A stretch of DNA of 51,907 nucleotides, from NCBI RefSeq assembly GCF_001953975.1, contig NZ_MBEJ01000135.1, forward strand, positions 1 through 51,907, in the 5' to 3' direction. The first letter of the stretch is position 1. Each line of letters starts with the position of its first letter. Source of the stretch: Mycobacterium sp. NS-7484. GTDB taxonomy: Bacteria > Actinomycetota > Actinomycetes > Mycobacteriales > Mycobacteriaceae. The position numbers were made by a program, and so were the translations under genes. Below are positions 26,728-34,742 of the stretch, piece by piece. The notes under the pieces are model-generated. The model saw nothing but the letters and a program-made list of their open reading frames with translations. It was not told the DNA's origin and ran no database searches.

Positions 26728-27105
26728 TCAGCCGATGGAACCGTGCACGGTCGGACTGCTGCCGACCGTCGATTGCGGGACCGGTTGTTGTCCTTGAGCC
26801 TGTTGCTCTTCACCGAGGCCGATGCACTCCCCGGTGTTGGCGCCGGTGCACGGGATGTCGCCGCCGCCGCTCGGCGCGTTCACCGCAGGCAAGTTCGGGT
26901 TGCCGGGAATGGAGGAAAAAGGTGAGTTCGGCACCAGGTCCGGGACACACACCGTGGTGTAGGTGTCTTCGCTCTCGCCGTTGGGGCAGTCGGCCAGGGC
27001 CTGCGAACCGGTGGAGAGGACGGTGAGCCCGGGAGCCGCCACAAGGGCTGCCGCGACACCGGCCGCGACGGTGAAACGGCGGATGCGAAGCGGGGAGATG
27101 GCCAT
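26728..27105 (-). CDS. Small secreted four-Cys protein, paralogue 3
   Basis: 125-aa protein with basic signal peptide (RIRRF) and cleavage near QALA-D. Mature domain: CPNGESED, VCVP, VPNSP, IPGNPNLPAV, DIPCTG, GECIGLGEE and SSPTVHGSIG, nearly the same as paralogue 1 at the C-terminus even in DNA (first 30 or so bases differ at few positions). AGGGA precedes the ATG. It probably heads the three-gene set and arose by tandem duplication. Confidence 0.75.
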   Translation of the reverse strand: MAISPLRIRRFTVAAGVAAALVAAPGLTVLSTGSQALADCPNGESEDTYTTVCVPDLVPNSPFSSIPGNPNLPAVNAPSGGGDIPCTGANTGECIGLGEEQQAQGQQPVPQSTVGSSPTVHGSIG

Positions 27106-27357
27106 TGTCGCGATATCCCTTCGGTGCCTGACGAGTTTGCTGAACGACCGATTGACGGGGCTGGGGCCACCGTCGTTGGCTTTTCAATATCCTACTCGTC
27201 ACAAGGGAAAAGCGCTGTGCCGGCGGTGTGTGCGCGGTACGGATGACGACCTGCTGTGAGTCGACTGTCGAGTAGCTGTGACGCCGGTGTGAGTGGATCG
27301 TCGTGATACACGTAAGGTGCAGTTTGTTAAGCAACCATCCCACCTGCGAGGTATCCC

Positions 27358-28266
27358 ATGGCCAGTTCCGACGACGCAGCCCGCCAGGTCGAATACGAGA
27401 CACTCGATGACGGACGCATCGCCCGGATCTGGCTGAATCGTCCCGGCGCCCAGAACGCCCAATCCCGCACTTTGCTGGTCCAACTCGACGAGGCCTTCGG
27501 CCGGGCCGAGGCCGATGACGCGGTGCGGGTGGTGATCCTGGCCGCCCGCGGCAAGAACTTCTCCGCCGGGCATGACCTGGGCTCAGAAGAGGCGCTGGCC
27601 GAGCGTGAACCAGGTCCCGGTCAGCACCCCACGTTCCGTGGCTACGGAGCCACCGCCGCCGGCGTGGCCGAACGAACGTACTTGCAAGAGTGGCACTTCT
27701 ATTTCGAAAACACCCGGCGGTGGCGCGATCTGCGCAAGATCACCATCGCCCAGGTGCAGGGCAACGCCATCTCCGCGGCGCTCATGCTGATCTGGGCGTG
27801 CGACCTGATCGTGGCGGCCGACGACGCGAAGTTCAGCGATGTCGTCGGCGTACGGATGGGGATGCCCGGTGTCGAATATTACGCCCACCCATGGGAATTC
27901 GGTGCCCGTAAAGCCAAAGAGTTGTTGCTGACCGGTGATTCGATCGATGCCGACGAGGCGTACCGGCTGGGCATGGTGTCCAAGGTGTTCGCCCGCGACG
28001 AACTCGAAGACAAGACACTGGAATTCGCCCGCCGCATCGCTGAGCGGCCGACGATGGCGGCGCTGCTGGTGAAGGATTCGGTCAACGCGGCAAGCGACGC
28101 GATGGGCTTCACCGAGGCGCTGCGGCACGCGTTCCACATCCACGAGCTCGGGCACGCGCACTGGGCATCGGCCAACGAGAACCGCTGGCCGGTCGGCATG
28201 CCGCCGGATGTTCCGGATTGGCGCATATTGGGCGCACCCAAGCCGGCCCGGCGTGATACACCTTGA
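27358..28266 (+). CDS. Crotonase-family protein lacking both canonical glutamates
   Basis: 302-aa enoyl-CoA hydratase/isomerase superfamily member. The oxyanion-hole segments are kept (SAGHDLGSEE, 69-78; GNAISAALM, 135-143). Aligned by eye with rat mitochondrial hydratase, however, the Glu144 position is Met143 and the Glu164 position is Val163. It is therefore unlikely to be a normal hydratase; crotonases without these residues can be hydrolases, isomerases, decarboxylases or inactive partners. GAGG lies 7 nt before the ATG. An SDR with a KstR-like box follows 39 bp downstream, so the pair may act in lipid or sterol breakdown. Confidence 0.82.
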   Translation: MASSDDAARQVEYETLDDGRIARIWLNRPGAQNAQSRTLLVQLDEAFGRAEADDAVRVVILAARGKNFSAGHDLGSEEALAEREPGPGQHPTFRGYGATAAGVAERTYLQEWHFYFENTRRWRDLRKITIAQVQGNAISAALMLIWACDLIVAADDAKFSDVVGVRMGMPGVEYYAHPWEFGARKAKELLLTGDSIDADEAYRLGMVSKVFARDELEDKTLEFARRIAERPTMAALLVKDSVNAASDAMGFTEALRHAFHIHELGHAHWASANENRWPVGMPPDVPDWRILGAPKPARRDTP

Positions 28267-28272
28267 CCTGAC

Positions 28273-28286
28273 GAGAACCTGTTCTA
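28273..28286. promoter_or_regulatory. KstR-like box before the SDR gene
   Basis: GAGAACCTGTTCTA matches the KstR consensus TnnAACnnGTTnnA except the first T. It lies 19 bp before the GTG start of the SDR gene and just past the crotonase stop, suggesting the SDR has its own sterol-responsive promoter. Confidence 0.6.
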
Positions 28287-28305
28287 GTTCTTTAGGAGTG
28301 CAGCA

Positions 28306-29139
28306 GTGCAGCTGTCGTTGGCGGATCGTACGTATTTGGTGACCGGCGGCGGTAGCGGCATCGGCAAAGGTGCCGCGGCCGCGATCGTCGCCTCCGGCGG
28401 TAACGCGCTCCTGGTCGGCCGCAACGCCGACAAGCTCAGCGCCGCCGCCGAAGAACTCGAATCCCTCGGGCCCGGCTCGGTGCGCTATGAGCCCGCCGAC
28501 GTCACCAACGAGGACGAGGTGCGTCGCGCCGTCGATGCCGCCACCGCGTGGCACGGTCGGCTGCACGGCGTGGTGCACAGTGCCGGCGGTTCCCAGACCA
28601 TCGGCCCGATCACCCAGATCGACTCCGAATTATGGCGCCAGACCGTCGATCTCAACGTCAACGGCACGATGTATCTGCTCAAGCACACGGGCCGGGAGAT
28701 GGTGCGCGGTGGCGGCGGATCGTTCGTCGGCATCTCGTCGATCGCCTCGAGCAACATCCACCGGTGGTTCGGCGCCTACGGCGTGAGCAAGGCGGCCCTC
28801 GATCACCTGTTGATGCTGGCAGCCGATGAGCTCGGACCGTCCTGGGTGCGGGTCAACAGCATCCGGCCCGGCCTGACTCGCACCGAGATGGTCGGCCCGA
28901 TCATGGATGTCCCCGCCGTCACCGACGACTACAAGGCCTGCACTCCGCTGCCGCGGTTCGGCGAGGTCTCCGACATCGCCAACCTGGCGGTGTTCCTGCT
29001 CAGCGATGCCTCCGGCTGGATCACCGGCCAGGCCATCAACGTCGACGGTGGGCACGGGCTGCGCCGCGGTCCTGACATCTCCGGAATGCTCGAGCCGTTG
29101 TTCGGCGCGGACGGTCTGCGCGGCGTCGTCGCCGACTAG
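28306..29139 (+). CDS. Short-chain dehydrogenase/reductase, possibly KstR-controlled
   Basis: 277-aa classical SDR. Seen: TGGGSGIG (13-20), HSAGG in place of NNAG (91-95), Ser144/145 in GISSIAS, Tyr158 and Lys162 in YGVSK, and a C-terminal GQAINVDGGHGL. GTG start with AGGAG 7 nt before it. The substrate is unknown; a 3-hydroxyacyl-CoA or steroid alcohol would fit the crotonase gene upstream and the KstR-like box. A strong bidirectional terminator follows. Confidence 0.82.
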   Translation: MQLSLADRTYLVTGGGSGIGKGAAAAIVASGGNALLVGRNADKLSAAAEELESLGPGSVRYEPADVTNEDEVRRAVDAATAWHGRLHGVVHSAGGSQTIGPITQIDSELWRQTVDLNVNGTMYLLKHTGREMVRGGGGSFVGISSIASSNIHRWFGAYGVSKAALDHLLMLAADELGPSWVRVNSIRPGLTRTEMVGPIMDVPAVTDDYKACTPLPRFGEVSDIANLAVFLLSDASGWITGQAINVDGGHGLRRGPDISGMLEPLFGADGLRGVVAD

Positions 29140-29150
29140 TACCAGGACTT

Positions 29151-29193
29151 ACGCTGAAGATGGCGGCCACCACGTGACCGCCATCTTCAACGT
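29151..29193. terminator. Bidirectional terminator between SDR gene and coxS
   Basis: 20-bp arms 29151-29170 and 29174-29193 pair with two G-U type mismatches around a 3-nt loop; it lies between the converging stops at 29139 and 29202. There is no long T run, so it may be a stem-only mycobacterial-type terminator. The outer arm shares ACGCTGAAGAT with the repeat at 175-215. Confidence 0.75.
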
Positions 29194-29201
29194 TGTGGGT
29201 T

Positions 29202-29669
29202 CTAGGCCTCGCAGGCCCGGTGCACCGCGTTGACGATGCCCTGGTAGCCGGTGCAGCGGCAGAAGTTGCCCGAGAGTCCTTCGCGGATCTCCTCGTCGGT
29301 GGGGCTGGGGTTGTCGCGCAGCAACGCGGTGATCGAGGTGACGAATCCCGGTGTGCAGAAGCCACATTGCAGGCCGTGACATTCCTTGAGGGCGGCCTGC
29401 ACCGGCGACAGTTCCCCGTCCGGGCCGGCGATGCCCTCGACCGTGGTCACCTCCTGGCCGTCCACCTGGACCGCGAACACGAGACAGGACCGGACCGCCT
29501 GGCCGTCCAGCAGGACCGTGCAGGCCCCGCAGGCGCCGTGCTCGCAGCCGAGGTGGGTACCGGTCAGACCGCAGTTCTCCCGGAGGAAGTCGGCGAGCGT
29601 GACGCGCGGTTCGACCTGATCGCGGTAGTCACGTCCGTTGACCGAAAGTGCAACGGGCAGTTCATGCAT
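29202..29669 (-). CDS. Molybdenum hydroxylase 2Fe-2S small subunit (CoxS-like)
   Basis: 155-aa iron-sulfur subunit of a xanthine-dehydrogenase-family enzyme. The plant-type cluster is held by Cys42, 47, 50 and 62 (GCEHGACGAC), the second by Cys102, 105, 137 and 139 (CGFC and CRCTG). It carries electrons from the molybdenum site to the FAD subunit. ATG at 29669 overlaps the end of coxM by 8 bp; a long upstream frame is coxM shadow. Last gene of a four-gene operon. Confidence 0.9.
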   Translation of the reverse strand: MHELPVALSVNGRDYRDQVEPRVTLADFLRENCGLTGTHLGCEHGACGACTVLLDGQAVRSCLVFAVQVDGQEVTTVEGIAGPDGELSPVQAALKECHGLQCGFCTPGFVTSITALLRDNPSPTDEEIREGLSGNFCRCTGYQGIVNAVHRACEA

Positions 29670-30549
29670 GGAGCGCCTCCTCGGTGACGTGCGTGACGGC
29701 CTGGGTCCAGGCTCTGGACACCATGGCGGCACCGACCCGAGCCCGGTAGGACGCCGAACCCTGCAGATCGGAGGGAATGTCGGTGAGGCCGGACATGGCC
29801 AGTGCACCGATCTCGTCGGCGGCGATGCCGGCGATCGGGGTGCCGAGCAGTGAAGTCTCGGCGCCGGTGGCCCGCAGCGGCGTGGAGCCGAGGCCCAGCA
29901 GACCGATGCCGCAGCGGGTGATCCGGTCATCCTCGTCGAGTTCGATACCGACCACCGCGCCGGCGATCGCGAAATCGCCGTGACGCCGTGCAAATTCGGC
30001 GATACCGAAACCACTGCGGCCCGCTGCGGCCGGGAAGCGCACCGCGGTGAGGATCTCGTCGGAGGCCAGCGAGGTCTCCCACAGGCCGGTGAAGAACTCC
30101 GTCGCGGGGATCTCGCGCGTGCCGCGTGCGGAGGTGGCCTCGATCGTGGCGTCGAGCGCCAGGGCGACGGCCGCATATTCGGCGGCCGGATCGGCGTGCG
30201 CGATCGCGCCGCCCAGGGTGCCGCGACTGCGGATCTGGAAGTGCCCGATGTGCGGCGTGGCCAGCGTCAGCAGCGGAACCGACTCGGCGACCTCGTCGTC
30301 GAGCCCGACCATCGCGTGCGGGGTCGCGGCACCGATCCGAACCTCGTTGCCCTGCAACGTGATGTCGTTGAGCTCGGCGATTCGGGAGATGTCGATCAGG
30401 TTGTCGAAGTGGGTCAGGCGCATGGCCAGCATCGGCACCAGGCTCTGGCCGCCGGCCAGGACCTTGGCGTCCTCGCCGTACTCGCCGAGCATGGCCACCG
30501 CCTCGGCCACATCCGCGGGCCGGTGGTAGGCGAACGGGGCCGGCTTCAT
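29662..30549 (-). CDS. Molybdenum hydroxylase FAD subunit (CoxM-like)
   Basis: 295-aa FAD-binding medium subunit. Seen: N-terminal PAPFAYHRPADVAEAV, FAD contact AGGQSLVPMLAMRL (about 32-45) and RGTLGGAIAHADPAAE (about 110-125), then the CO-dehydrogenase flavoprotein C-terminal domain. Its ATG overlaps the stop of the SRPBCC gene (ATGA). Accepts electrons from the 2Fe-2S subunit and passes them to an unknown acceptor. Confidence 0.9.
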   Translation of the reverse strand: MKPAPFAYHRPADVAEAVAMLGEYGEDAKVLAGGQSLVPMLAMRLTHFDNLIDISRIAELNDITLQGNEVRIGAATPHAMVGLDDEVAESVPLLTLATPHIGHFQIRSRGTLGGAIAHADPAAEYAAVALALDATIEATSARGTREIPATEFFTGLWETSLASDEILTAVRFPAAAGRSGFGIAEFARRHGDFAIAGAVVGIELDEDDRITRCGIGLLGLGSTPLRATGAETSLLGTPIAGIAADEIGALAMSGLTDIPSDLQGSASYRARVGAAMVSRAWTQAVTHVTEEALHA

Positions 30550-31250
30550 GACACCAACCGCAGCAGCGCGGCGTGCAGATCGTCGGCCGACAGCGGACTG
30601 TGCTTACGGTTCTTGCGGCCCGTGCGGCCCAACACGAATCCGAGCACGCCGGCCGCGGCGACCGCGCCGATGGCCGGGGCGAAACGCTTGGCCATCGGCA
30701 CCGCCATCACCTTCGCCAGGGCCAGCGCGTTGATCGGCGCGGCCTCCTGCGGTGCTTGCGGGGTTTCACCAGAGCCGGTCTCGGCTGCGGGTGCCTGGGA
30801 CCTGCCACCGGTCAGCTCGGCTTCCAGGCTCTTGGCGAACTGGTCGATCAGGCTGCCGGCCACGTCGGCCAACACGCCGCGGCCGAACTGGGCGGCCTTG
30901 CCGGAGATGGCCAGATCGGTGGTGACGACAACGAGCGTGGAGTCGGCGCCTTCCTCTTTGAGCTGGGCGGTGACGATGGCCGAGGCGGTGCCGTTGCCGC
31001 GGGTCTCCTTGCCGTTGGCCTTGAGCACCACGCGTTGTGCCGCCGTGTCCTTTTCCTGGAAGGTGGCCTGGCCCTGGTAGGCCACCGTGATCGGACCGAC
31101 CTTCACCTTGACTGCGCCGGTGAAATCGTCACCGTCGACGCTCAGCAGGGTGGCACCGGGAAGGCACGGTGCCACGCGCTCGACATCGGTGAGCACCTCC
31201 CAGGTTTTCGCTGCCGGTACCGCGACCCGGAATTCGTTGTTGAGTTCCAC
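30546..31250 (-). CDS. SRPBCC (CoxG-like) membrane-associated accessory protein
   Basis: 234 aa from a GTG at 31250 with AAGGGA upstream. Residues 1 to about 145 form a CoxG/START-like domain (VELNNEFRVAVPAAKTWEVL, then VGPITVAYQG). A Pro/Ala-rich linker follows, then a hydrophobic helix (about 190-212) and a basic RTGRKNRK end. CoxG proteins anchor the CO dehydrogenase to the membrane for quinone reduction; a similar role is inferred here. The longer open frame reaching to 32201 is antisense-type shadow of coxL. Confidence 0.85.
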   Translation of the reverse strand: MELNNEFRVAVPAAKTWEVLTDVERVAPCLPGATLLSVDGDDFTGAVKVKVGPITVAYQGQATFQEKDTAAQRVVLKANGKETRGNGTASAIVTAQLKEEGADSTLVVVTTDLAISGKAAQFGRGVLADVAGSLIDQFAKSLEAELTGGRSQAPAAETGSGETPQAPQEAAPINALALAKVMAVPMAKRFAPAIGAVAAAGVLGFVLGRTGRKNRKHSPLSADDLHAALLRLVS

Positions 31251-31267
31251 GACTGGTGGTCCCTTCC

Positions 31268-33631
31268 TTATGGTTTCTGCGAGCGTGCTGCCTGTGCCTG
31301 CTCGATGGCTTCGACGATCGCCGCAGGCGTGGCGGGCAGTGTGGTCAAGGTGACCCCGAGCGGGGCCAGCGCGTCGTTGACGGCGTTGATCACCGCGGGC
31401 GTGGATCCGATGGCACCGCCCTCGCCTGCGCCCTTGTAGCCGCCGACGCCGGGACCGGGAATCTCGACGTGGCCGTACTCGATCACCGGCACCTCGGTGG
31501 CAGTGGGCAGCAGATAGTCGACAAACGTTGAGGAGAGCGGGTTTCCGGCGTCGTCGTACGACAGCTTCTCCAACAGCGCGCCGCCGATACCCTGCACGGT
31601 ACCGCCGGCGATCTGGCCCTCGACCACGTTGGGGTTGATCATCGGACCGACGTCCTCGCTGACGATGTAGCGGGTGAGGGTGACGTGGCCGGTGACGACA
31701 TCCACCTCGCACGTGCAGGCGTGGGTCGCGTTGGCCCAGTGGATCGGAGCGGTGGGTGGTGCGGTGTAGCGAGCGGTCGCTTCGAGATTTGCGGACATGC
31801 CCGGCGGCAGCATCTGTGGTTCGTAGTGTGCGCGGTAGGCCAGATCGGCGAAGCTCACGCTCTTCTCGGGATCGTTGCGCGCTATGGCTTTCGAGCCGGC
31901 CAGTTCGATCTCGGATTCCTCGACCTCCAGCCGGGCCGCGGCCATCGCGACCAGCTGGTTGCGCAGGATGGTGCCGGCCTCGTTGACCGCACCCGCGGTC
32001 ATCGGCGCGCTGCGGCTGCCCTGGGTGCCCGCGCCGTACGGCGTCACCGCGGTATCGCCCTGGATCGTGGCGACATCGTCGATATCGGCGCCCAGTGCGT
32101 CGGCGGTCAGCTGAATCACGGTGGTTTCCAAGCTGTTTCCGGTGGACCCGCCGTTGACGTAGACGTTGATCTTGCCGGTCGGCTCCATCCGGATCGTGCA
32201 ACCCTCGCTGGCCAGGTGGCCGGTGGCCGCGCCGGTGGGCTCGATGTAGGCCGAGAAGCCCAGCCCGAGGTAGCGACCCTGGGCCAGCGCCTCGGCCTGC
32301 TCCTTACGGAAACCCTCGTGGTCGAGGATCTTGACGGCCTGCTCGAAGGTCTCGATTGGGGCGACGTGGTCGTACGGCATGCCGTTGGGGTTGAAGTACG
32401 GCATCTCGTCGCCGCGGAGCAGATTCTTGCGCCGCAGCTCCACCGGATCCATGTCCATCTTGCGGGCGGCGATGTCGAGAAGGATTTCGCGGGTGAGGGT
32501 TTCGTACTGCCAGGGCCCGCGGTAGGCGTGCAGGCCCGCGGTGTTGGAGAACACCGTCTTGTAGTTGAAGCTGGCCTTGGGCACCCGGTACGGCCCGGGG
32601 AAGAACATGCCGATGGCCGCGGTGGTCAGCACCGGATACGGGGTCGGGTAGGAGCCGACATCCTGGATGAAGTCGATGTCGGCGGCCAGGATGGTGCCGT
32701 CGGAGTCGAAGGCCATTCGGACGTCGCCGTCGACGTGGCGCGACTGGCCGGCCGACATCAGGTTCTCGCGGCGGTCCTCGATCCACTTCAGCGCGGCCGG
32801 CACTCTGCGCGCGGCCAGCATGATGCACATGTCCTCGCGCATCGGGACGACCTTCTGGCCGAATCCGCCGCCGGTGTCGCGCATGATGACCCGAACGTGC
32901 TGGGCCGGGATGCCGAGCAGGCGGGCGGCGAAGGCACGCAGCTCGTGCGGGGTCTGGGTGGAGGCCCAGATGGTCAGCTCGCCCGCCGAAGAGCCAGTGG
33001 CCGACCACTCGGTGACCATGCCGCGGCACTCGATCGGCACCGGCACGTGCATCTGCTGATAGATGTGTTCTTTCACCACATGGGCGGCGGAACCGAAGAC
33101 CTCTTCGTCCGGCGGCATGCCGGCCATGCCGCCGGCATTGTTGTCCGGGAAGGCCTCGTGCACGGAGACCTCGGAGGTCAGCGCCTGGCGGAAGTCGGCG
33201 ACCGCCGCCAGCGGTTCGTAGTCGACGTCGACGAGGTCTACCGCGTCCTCGGCGACATACCGGCTCTCGGCGATGACGAGAGCCACCGGATCGCCGACGA
33301 ACTTGACCTCACCCTCGGCCAGGGGTGGCCGTGGGGTGTCGGGGACGTCCTTGCCGGCGACCGCGTGCCAGGCCTCCTTGACCTCGGGGTTGAGATCGGC
33401 CGCGGTGAGCACGGCGTGCACCCCGGGCAGGGCCAGGGCCGCGGTGGCGTCGACGGTGGTGAACCTGGCGTGCGCGTACGGGCTGCGCACGAAGCAGGCG
33501 TGCAGCATGCCGGGTCGTGAGATGTCGTCGACGTAGGTTCCGCGTCCGGTGAGCAGGCGAGTGTCCTCCACCCGTTCGACTCGTCTGCCGGCATAGCGGG
33601 TCGCGACGGTCTCCGGTACGGCTGACGCCAT
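31268..33631 (-). CDS. Molybdenum hydroxylase large subunit (CoxL-like, atypical)
   Basis: 787-aa xanthine-dehydrogenase-family large subunit binding molybdopterin cytosine dinucleotide. Seen: N-terminal a/b-hammerhead domain, GGGFGQK (254-260), and the catalytic Glu737 in GAGEGGAIG. The active-site loop reads AYRGPWQ (369-375), which is neither AYxCSFR of true (form I) CO dehydrogenase nor AYRGAGR of form II. Operon order coxL-coxG-coxM-coxS on the minus strand. Likely oxidises an aldehyde, purine or other heterocycle; the substrate is unknown. Confidence 0.88.
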   Translation of the reverse strand: MASAVPETVATRYAGRRVERVEDTRLLTGRGTYVDDISRPGMLHACFVRSPYAHARFTTVDATAALALPGVHAVLTAADLNPEVKEAWHAVAGKDVPDTPRPPLAEGEVKFVGDPVALVIAESRYVAEDAVDLVDVDYEPLAAVADFRQALTSEVSVHEAFPDNNAGGMAGMPPDEEVFGSAAHVVKEHIYQQMHVPVPIECRGMVTEWSATGSSAGELTIWASTQTPHELRAFAARLLGIPAQHVRVIMRDTGGGFGQKVVPMREDMCIMLAARRVPAALKWIEDRRENLMSAGQSRHVDGDVRMAFDSDGTILAADIDFIQDVGSYPTPYPVLTTAAIGMFFPGPYRVPKASFNYKTVFSNTAGLHAYRGPWQYETLTREILLDIAARKMDMDPVELRRKNLLRGDEMPYFNPNGMPYDHVAPIETFEQAVKILDHEGFRKEQAEALAQGRYLGLGFSAYIEPTGAATGHLASEGCTIRMEPTGKINVYVNGGSTGNSLETTVIQLTADALGADIDDVATIQGDTAVTPYGAGTQGSRSAPMTAGAVNEAGTILRNQLVAMAAARLEVEESEIELAGSKAIARNDPEKSVSFADLAYRAHYEPQMLPPGMSANLEATARYTAPPTAPIHWANATHACTCEVDVVTGHVTLTRYIVSEDVGPMINPNVVEGQIAGGTVQGIGGALLEKLSYDDAGNPLSSTFVDYLLPTATEVPVIEYGHVEIPGPGVGGYKGAGEGGAIGSTPAVINAVNDALAPLGVTLTTLPATPAAIVEAIEQAQAARSQKP

Positions 33632-33803
33632 AGGGTCGCTCCAATCCCTCGGTTGCTTCTGCGCGTAAGTAAGTGGTCGTCAGGGCTGCGACGCCGACTC
33701 AAGAGTGTGATTATCGTACATTGGTAAGCGATATCTCAGAAGAGGAGAGCGTCATTTCCCCTGTGAATCTAGGGTAGTCGGCTACTCACGACACGGTCGC
33801 CGA

Positions 33804-33837
33804 ACAGGGTGATCCTGTACTCCGTCGGACAACGGAG
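33804..33837 (+). promoter_or_regulatory. Paired hairpins masking the DUF5995 ribosome site
   Basis: ACAGG-N5-CCTGT (33804-33818) is followed at once by CTCCGT-N6-ACGGAG (33820-33837). The second hairpin contains most of the GGAGG Shine-Dalgarno, 5 nt before the ATG at 33843. This geometry could throttle translation. The rest of the 211-bp gap to coxL holds a short TATCG/CGATA repeat (33712-33733) and no gene. Confidence 0.4.
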
Positions 33838-33842
33838 GTGGG

Positions 33843-34742
33843 ATGACGATGACGACGCAAACCGATGTTCTGCAGCCTCTCGAAGATGCCACGACCTTCG
33901 ACGGCGTGGTGCACAATCTGGACCTCGTCATTGACTGGTCGATCCGGGCGAACAGCACGATCGGCTACTTCGCCGCCTTGTACAAACGCGGCACGATCGC
34001 CATCCAGCGCGCAACCCGCGCCGGCGAGTTCACCGATGCGCAGTGGATCGAGCAACTCGACTGTGTGTTCGCGAGGCGGTACTTCGATGCGCTGAACGCC
34101 TTTTTCCATCCGGGCTCGCACGATCCGGAGGCGCTGACCCTGCCGTGGGAGATCGCGTTCCTCAACCAACACAACCGCAAGGCCTCGATGCTGCAGCACA
34201 TGGTCGCCAGCCTGAACGCCCACATCTGCTTCGACCTGGGAATCGCGGTCGTCGACCTCGCCGCGAACCGCCTGCCCGAGATCCATGCCGATTTCGAACG
34301 CGTCAACGACTTGGTGTCCCTTCAGACGCCGGACATGCTCGATATCGTCCAACGCCGGTCGCCGCGGGTGCGGTGGCTGCGCTGGGCGATCCCCAAGGAG
34401 GACCTGTTCATCAAGGACACTCTGACCAAGTTCCGGGAGGGAGCCTGGAACTTCGCGACCAGTCTGGCCGTCTATCCGGAGGCTGCGCACGAGAAACGGG
34501 TCCACCAGCTCGCCTGGGCGGCCGGCCTGGGCGCCTTCTATCTGGAGCCACCGGCGAAGTGGCCGCCGATCGCGGTCGTGCTGCGAAGTATCACCACAGG
34601 TGAGAACCAAGACGTCGCAGGCAACCTGCGCGCCCTTGCCGGCATCACCGAGCAGCCGCACATGTCGGCGCAGTCCGGCGTGGGAAGTCTCAGCCGGAGC
34701 CACCCAGTAGCGCGAGCAGGCCGCGTGCGAGGGCGCCGGTAG
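33843..34742 (+). CDS. DUF5995-like protein
   Basis: 299-aa soluble protein rich in Trp, His and Ala, with helical segments such as DLVIDWSIRANSTIGYFAALY and FLNQHNRKASMLQHMVASLN. I place it with DUF5995 actinobacterial proteins by recall of that pattern, without certainty. No signal peptide, cofactor motif or metal-binding array stands out. Strong GGAGG precedes the ATG. Its last 53 bp overlap the 3' end of the converging FAD protein gene, so its basic C-terminus (RAGRVRGRR) lies in the overlap. No function can be assigned. Confidence 0.7.
   Translation: MTMTTQTDVLQPLEDATTFDGVVHNLDLVIDWSIRANSTIGYFAALYKRGTIAIQRATRAGEFTDAQWIEQLDCVFARRYFDALNAFFHPGSHDPEALTLPWEIAFLNQHNRKASMLQHMVASLNAHICFDLGIAVVDLAANRLPEIHADFERVNDLVSLQTPDMLDIVQRRSPRVRWLRWAIPKEDLFIKDTLTKFREGAWNFATSLAVYPEAAHEKRVHQLAWAAGLGAFYLEPPAKWPPIAVVLRSITTGENQDVAGNLRALAGITEQPHMSAQSGVGSLSRSHPVARAGRVRGRR

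Noticed and set aside
31685..33520. 611-aa plus-strand frame inside coxL
   Set aside because: Antisense shadow of a clear molybdenum hydroxylase gene; no start signal and no recognisable domain.
29202..33631. Respiratory form I CO dehydrogenase
   Set aside because: The loop is AYRGPWQ rather than AYxCSFR, and the L-G-M-S order differs from canonical cox operons.
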